Below are positions 59,459 to 64,000 of a DNA stretch of 64,000 bases, one piece after another. The notes beneath the pieces were generated by a model, which saw only the letters and a program-made list of their open reading frames with translations, ran no database searches and was not told where the DNA came from. The first letter of the stretch is position 1. Every line of letters starts with the position of its first letter. The position numbers were made by a program, and so were the translations under genes. Source of the stretch: Thermoplasmata archaeon (GTDB lineage Archaea > Thermoplasmatota > Thermoplasmata > Methanomassiliicoccales > Methanomethylophilaceae); the NCBI GenBank assembly GCA_015063235.1, contig SUSW01000022.1, positions 96,000 through 159,999 on the forward strand, in the 5' to 3' direction.

Positions 59459-60373
59459 ATGAAGGACCTGATCAACCAAAGGAACGCTAGGGTCATGATG
59501 ATCGTAGCCATGTCCATATTCGGTACAATCGGGTTCATCACGTATCACATCGACCTGCCCTCGAGCATCATAGTCCTGTTCCGCGGAACGATCGGTGCTT
59601 CGTTCATGCTCATCCTCATCTATGCCATGGGCTCGAGACTATCCAAGGACGACATCTACAGCAACATGTTCACCCTGATATGCTCCGGGATCTGCCTGGG
59701 ACTCAACTGGCTGTTTCTATTCGAAGCATACAAGACAATAGCGATCTCCGAAGCTACCGTTCTGAACTACCTGACTCCGGCACTGACGATCCTGGCTACA
59801 CCCATATTTCTGAAACAGAAGGTTCCGTTCTTCAAGCTTGGATGCGCTCTGACCGCCCTTCTGGGGCTGGTCATGGTGTCCGGAATAATAGAGAACGGAA
59901 TGGATGTGGACGTATACGGGATCAGCTGCGGAGTACTGGCAGCGGTATTCTACACCGGAATGATACTGTTCAACAAGAAGCTCAAAAGTATAGGCTCCTA
60001 CGACAGGACCTTCGTCCAACTGCTTGTAGCAAGCGTCCTGGTCATGGCTTACAGCACTTTCACCGTGGACATGTCCTTACTGTCTTTCGACGGATTCACC
60101 ATCGGCCTCCTTGTCATGCTGGGCATATTGCAGACTGCCATAGCTTTCACGCTGTACTTCGGCTCCCTGGCCTATCTGGATGCTCCCGATGCAGCCATCC
60201 TGGGATACATAGAGCCTATCCTGGGAGTCTTGCTCAGCATAGTATTCCTCCACGAGGATCTGGGACCGATCGGATGGGTCGGTGCCGCCATCATCATAGG
60301 ATCAACGTTCATACCGGAACTGATAGACCGTTTCAGAGCAAAAGACAGCGATAACGGCAACAGGACGGCGTGA
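59459..60373 (+). CDS. EamA/DMT-superfamily transporter
   Basis: 10 TM; two EamA repeats. Confidence 0.9.
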   Translation: MKDLINQRNARVMMIVAMSIFGTIGFITYHIDLPSSIIVLFRGTIGASFMLILIYAMGSRLSKDDIYSNMFTLICSGICLGLNWLFLFEAYKTIAISEATVLNYLTPALTILATPIFLKQKVPFFKLGCALTALLGLVMVSGIIENGMDVDVYGISCGVLAAVFYTGMILFNKKLKSIGSYDRTFVQLLVASVLVMAYSTFTVDMSLLSFDGFTIGLLVMLGILQTAIAFTLYFGSLAYLDAPDAAILGYIEPILGVLLSIVFLHEDLGPIGWVGAAIIIGSTFIPELIDRFRAKDSDNGNRTA

Positions 60374-60444
60374 GGGACAAGGATAGAGCCTGGTCTTATA
60401 GACAGCTTTATTTACAAGAAGTCTTTAACGTGAGATTACTCAGT

Positions 60445-60521
60445 GGGCCTGTAGCTCAGCTAGGTGGAGCACTCGACTCTTAATCGAGGTGCCAAGGGTT
60501 CGAATCCCTTCAGGCCCGCCA
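60445..60521 (+). tRNA. tRNA-Lys(CTT), CCA encoded
   Basis: GGGCCTG/CAGGCCC acceptor, anticodon loop CTCTTAA, T-arm AAGGGTTCGAATCCCTT. Confidence 0.95.
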
Positions 60522-60601
60522 CTTATCTATCCAGATCTTCTCAAAAAAATTCTATTGTTTTGGTGTTTCTATACCTTCGACGCTCCATGTCGAGTGATAT
60601 C

Positions 60602-60631
60602 GCACTCGAACCTATGGTAGGGTTCGAGTGC
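60602..60631. repeat. Perfect 11-bp inverted repeat GCACTCGAACC-tatggtag-GGTTCGAGTGC
   Basis: Hairpin just beyond the stop of the integrase fragment. Confidence 0.6.
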
Positions 60632-60638
60632 AAAAGGC

Positions 60639-60880
60639 TCACTCGGAGGCCTCCTTCTCGTCCCAGTACTTCTGCATATCGCGGGATGCGACGTGTAGGT
60701 CCTTGTCCGCATACTCGCCCTGAGTGGTAGCGACGGAGGCGCGTCCCATGACCAATGAGACGTCATGGATCGCTTGCCCCTCGTCGAGCGCCCTCTGACC
60801 GAAGGTGCGCCTGCACTTTCTCAGCTCGAACTTCATGAACAGATACAGCAGCAGATACGTCGGGAACGATGAGAAGAACT
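60639..60880 (-). pseudogene. Tyrosine recombinase/integrase C-terminal remnant
   Basis: KFELRKCRRTFGQRALDEGQAIHDVSLVMGRASVATTQGEYADKD resembles the catalytic RxxF...G...TTQ.Y region; rest of the protein absent; upstream limit approximate. Confidence 0.65.
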
Positions 60881-61068
60881 CCCTGGGGCCACTTAGGGAT
60901 GAGATATTGGGAACAGGGATCAGATACGCCGACGCCACACACCTGGCATGCGCCATACATGCGAAATGCGACTATTTCATCACGACCGACGACCGTGTCC
61001 TGAAGTTCAAAGACGACAGGATTAAAGTTATAAATCCGGTGGACTTAATTTCAATAAAGGAGGAATGA
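60880..61068 (+). pseudogene. PIN-domain (VapC-like) toxin C-terminal remnant
   Basis: EILGTGIRYADATHLACAIHAKCDYFITTDDRVLKFKDDRIKVINPVDLI matches PIN C-terminal half; N-terminal half missing; start approximate. Confidence 0.7.
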
Positions 61069-61069
61069 C

Positions 61070-61303
61070 ATGGATTCCGTAGACGAAGAATACAGCGTCA
61101 GCGAGATGTACAGGCTCGGAATGGACTGCCTGGTCGACAGGTTCGGTATAGTCAATACGGAGAAGTTCCTCGCAGCTGTCAAGACCAGCAACTCCGATTA
61201 CACCAAATGGAGACAGCATTTTTACGACGATATGACGGTCGAGGAGTTCGACGCGGACATGGATGCATATGCTAAGGCCAACGGCAAAGAGGGCAGCAGA
61301 TAA
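61070..61303 (+). CDS. Putative antitoxin-like partner of the PIN toxin
   Basis: CLVDRFGIVNTEKFLAAVKTSNSDYTKWRQHFYDDMTVEEFDADM; resembles small proteins recalled beside PIN genes. Confidence 0.6.
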   Translation: MDSVDEEYSVSEMYRLGMDCLVDRFGIVNTEKFLAAVKTSNSDYTKWRQHFYDDMTVEEFDADMDAYAKANGKEGSR

Positions 61304-61395
61304 GACCGGAGACCCAGGCCCGCTTGAAGGCCTTTAAGGGATCGCATCCAGAATAAATGACCAGACAGGATGCTACGAACAATCCATTCGAATGA

Positions 61396-63230
61396 TTACT
61401 CGAGTTTCCGATCATTTAGATTAATTGATACGACCTCAGATCTGTTCTGATCCTGATGTTCATCTGATGTGTTCGCTGCCCCGTCGAGATGTTGATTACT
61501 ATCTGAATCCACCGATGTAACCTGCGCTTCGAACATCTTCTGGATAGTCTTACGGTTGTAATAGAACAGTCCTAAGAGCGCTAAAATCATAACAACAATA
61601 TGTTCCCAAATTCCAAGGTTGTTCGGTACGACGATCAGGATTATGATGGCAATCATCATGCTGAGCATAGTAGTACTGGACACCCTGAACATGTCCGATA
61701 TGCTCAGTCCCTCCTGGTTGACATGGATTGTGTTGGATCCCTTATCGCTAATTGCTCTGGCCATCCTGAGGTTATTCACGATAACGTAGATTGGAAAAAA
61801 ATGCCAAAGAGATTCATCAACAGCATCAGTATGCTCCATATCAGGATGGTACCTCCTATGTATTCCGCGAACCAACCAGCCAAAGCCGGATTGATCAGAA
61901 CGAACACTATCTCCACCAAGATGACGGCCAATACACAAACATAATTCATAGTCATCAGTTTTCTGAACTGTTTCCTGGTCCTCCTCGATGAGACTGCCAC
62001 ATTGGCATACAGGTTGTCTCTAGCATCCTTGATCCTTTTGAACACCCCCATAAGACCTGCAGGACACGCTTCGATGGCTTTATCCCAAACATCGCCTGAC
62101 GACCTGGAAAGAATCGGGAGGATGATCATCGAGATGAGAGCCGCACCTATGACAGAGGTATAGAATGCCTCATCCACTACCCCATAATCCAAAGCCTGTT
62201 TAGAGATGATGAATGCGAATTCTCCCATGGCGACCAAACTCACGGCGGAAATGAATCCGTTACGGGGAGACTCATTGCCAAGCCAATATCCGAGGAAAAC
62301 AGTGCTGGATTTCAAAATGGCATAAACAAGATACAGAACAAGGATCAACACCACGTTATCTAAAACAGATTGGACAGAGATTTCCATACCCACCGATATG
62401 AAAAACATGGACATGAGAAGATTCTTCATAGGTTCGAAGTCGTGACTCAACTCTCTGCTTTTCCTACTGGGGGATATCATCATTCCCAAGAGGAAGGCAC
62501 CTATGGCGACAGATAGCCCAGCGAATTGCGCTAATAGGGCCATGCCGAATGCCGACCCTATCGCCAGTATCAATAGGACCTCATAATGGACATTATCCGA
62601 TACCCAATTGATTATGAGGGGCACGAATTTGAGGCCTACGATTATGCTTACGAGCATGAAGACCGCAATACTGATTATCATCGCAATCAGACCGTTGGAA
62701 TCCAACTCGCTGCCGGCCATCATCGGAGTAATCATCGAAAGTATGATGACCTGGCCTATATCCTCCATGATGGTTATCAGAACTATCGTATCTATGTGGT
62801 CCTTATCAAGGCGGTTCTGAGTTTTGAGAACAGCCATCACGACGGCCGTACTGGATCCAGATATGATTCCTCCCAAGCATATACTCTGAACGTTATTGAA
62901 CCCCATCAGGGTGCCTGCTACCACACCTCCGAGCACCATCAGAGGAAGCTGAACCAATGCAACTATAATTGCCAAGGTACCTTGTTTCCGGATCTTCTTC
63001 AGATTGATTTCCATCCCTATGCAGAACATCAGGGTAATCAATCCCATATCTGAAAGAATCTCGACGATGTCCTCCGAATCCTCATCCATAACCCATACAT
63101 TCGCGATGATGATTCCGGCCATCAGATAACCAATCAGAGGCGGGAGTTTCAGTTTGTTGAAAATGATGGAACATACCGATGCCACCAACAGGAAAACTGC
63201 CAAATTGGTCATCAATACGATCTCATCCAT
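61396..63230 (-). CDS. CPA2-family (Kef-type) Na+/H+ antiporter with -1 frame break at T7 run
   Basis: MDEIVLMTNLAVFLLVASVCSIIFNKLKLPPLIGYLMAGIIIANV...; frame 1 ends FGIFFQSTLS*, the overlapping frame continues HFFPIYVIVNNLRMARAISDKGSNTIHV to 61396. Confidence 0.8.
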
Positions 63231-63449
63231 GCAACCAGAAATAGAATAGTTGCTTGAAGATGAATATGTTTCTATTAATGGCCAGATAAGAACCAATACC
63301 GAGTTTTAACTCCGGTACAATTCAATATTCGAAAATCTAACGATTTTGATAACCTTCGTCTCACTTCACTCTATAATTCCATACTTACGCTATTTTTCGT
63401 TCAGTTTTAACTCAGGTTATCTCTATCAAATCGTGGTCCGAATCCCGCT

Positions 63450-63625
63450 TCGCTTCGTTCGCGTGATTCGTCCTGGGTCGGGCCGGCGCCTCGGCAGAGC
63501 CTACGGCGCCCGACCCTCTGATATGAATACTTGTTGCATTCCATAAAAATTGAAGCCAGACCGCGACCGTGCCCGCGGCCTTCGGCCGGCTGGGCAACGG
63601 CCGTCGGCCTGCCTTACCTGTTTGG
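63450..63625. other. GC-rich hairpin-dense noncoding region
   Basis: Imperfect inverted repeats gggtcgggccggcgcc...ggcgcccgaccc and CGGCC-ttc-GGCCG in an otherwise AT-rich intergenic region. Confidence 0.4.
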
Positions 63626-64000
63626 ATAAGATACTAAGTGTGATAAAAGCGGCATCAGCGGAATAGGTTCCCGACCCTGCTAATGATGCCCTCACCCTGG
63701 AGCTGATGAATACCAGATACAAGGAGGCTGCCTGAGGTTACGACCATGTTCCATAGTCGCCCGGGCAGGAGCGGAGGGGCAGGGAGAATCAAGAATGCAC
63801 TAATTTCGATCTTAGAGATTGAAATCGAAAACCGTTACAGTACCCCTACCCATGTTGGACGAGGAAAGGGGCCATGGCCAAAGCCATGATCCTGTGAAAA
63901 TAAAACGGCAGTCCGAACACCGTCCATAAAGCGGCTACAGCACACAACCTTACAGAAAATGCCCTTCGGCAGCATATATTCCAGCGATAGCTATGCGATG

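Noticed and set aside
61315-61323. CAGGCCCGC matching the 3' end of tRNA-Lys as a possible attR
   Set aside because: Only 9 nt and better explained as part of an AGGCC...GGCCT hairpin after the antitoxin-like gene

Overview
Archaeal chromosomal window, most likely a Methanomassiliicoccales/Thermoplasmatota-type methanogen. This placement is inferred from gene content: PAN, VAT/CDC48, RPA, GINS, PurP, Csl4, RpoK, Trm56, CTP-dependent riboflavin kinase and pantoate kinase. About 65 genes are densely packed and mostly housekeeping: purine synthesis (purH, purP, purSQL), serine and aminotransferase genes, replication/RNA processing, a CbiMNQO-type cobalt/nickel ECF transporter, CoA biosynthesis, an ABC exporter, tRNA-Asn and tRNA-Lys. 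No CRISPR array, rRNA operon or intact mobile element was seen, and I did not find a convincing complete new defence-type system. The best second-look items are: (1) a CPA2 antiporter split by a U_UUU_UUC-like slippery heptamer; (2) an integrase-tail/PIN-toxin scar beside tRNA-Lys; (3) paired C-terminal extensions on both CbiO ATPases; (4) an H1-like Lys/Ala/Pro-rich protein with a DUF2188-like tail; (5) several operator-like palindromes and repeat arrays in promoters; (6) pervasive GC-rich hairpins at gene ends; (7) a 55-aa Cys/Trp-rich protein and an edge-truncated CDS, both absent from the ORF track. All assignments are by eye, without database searches.
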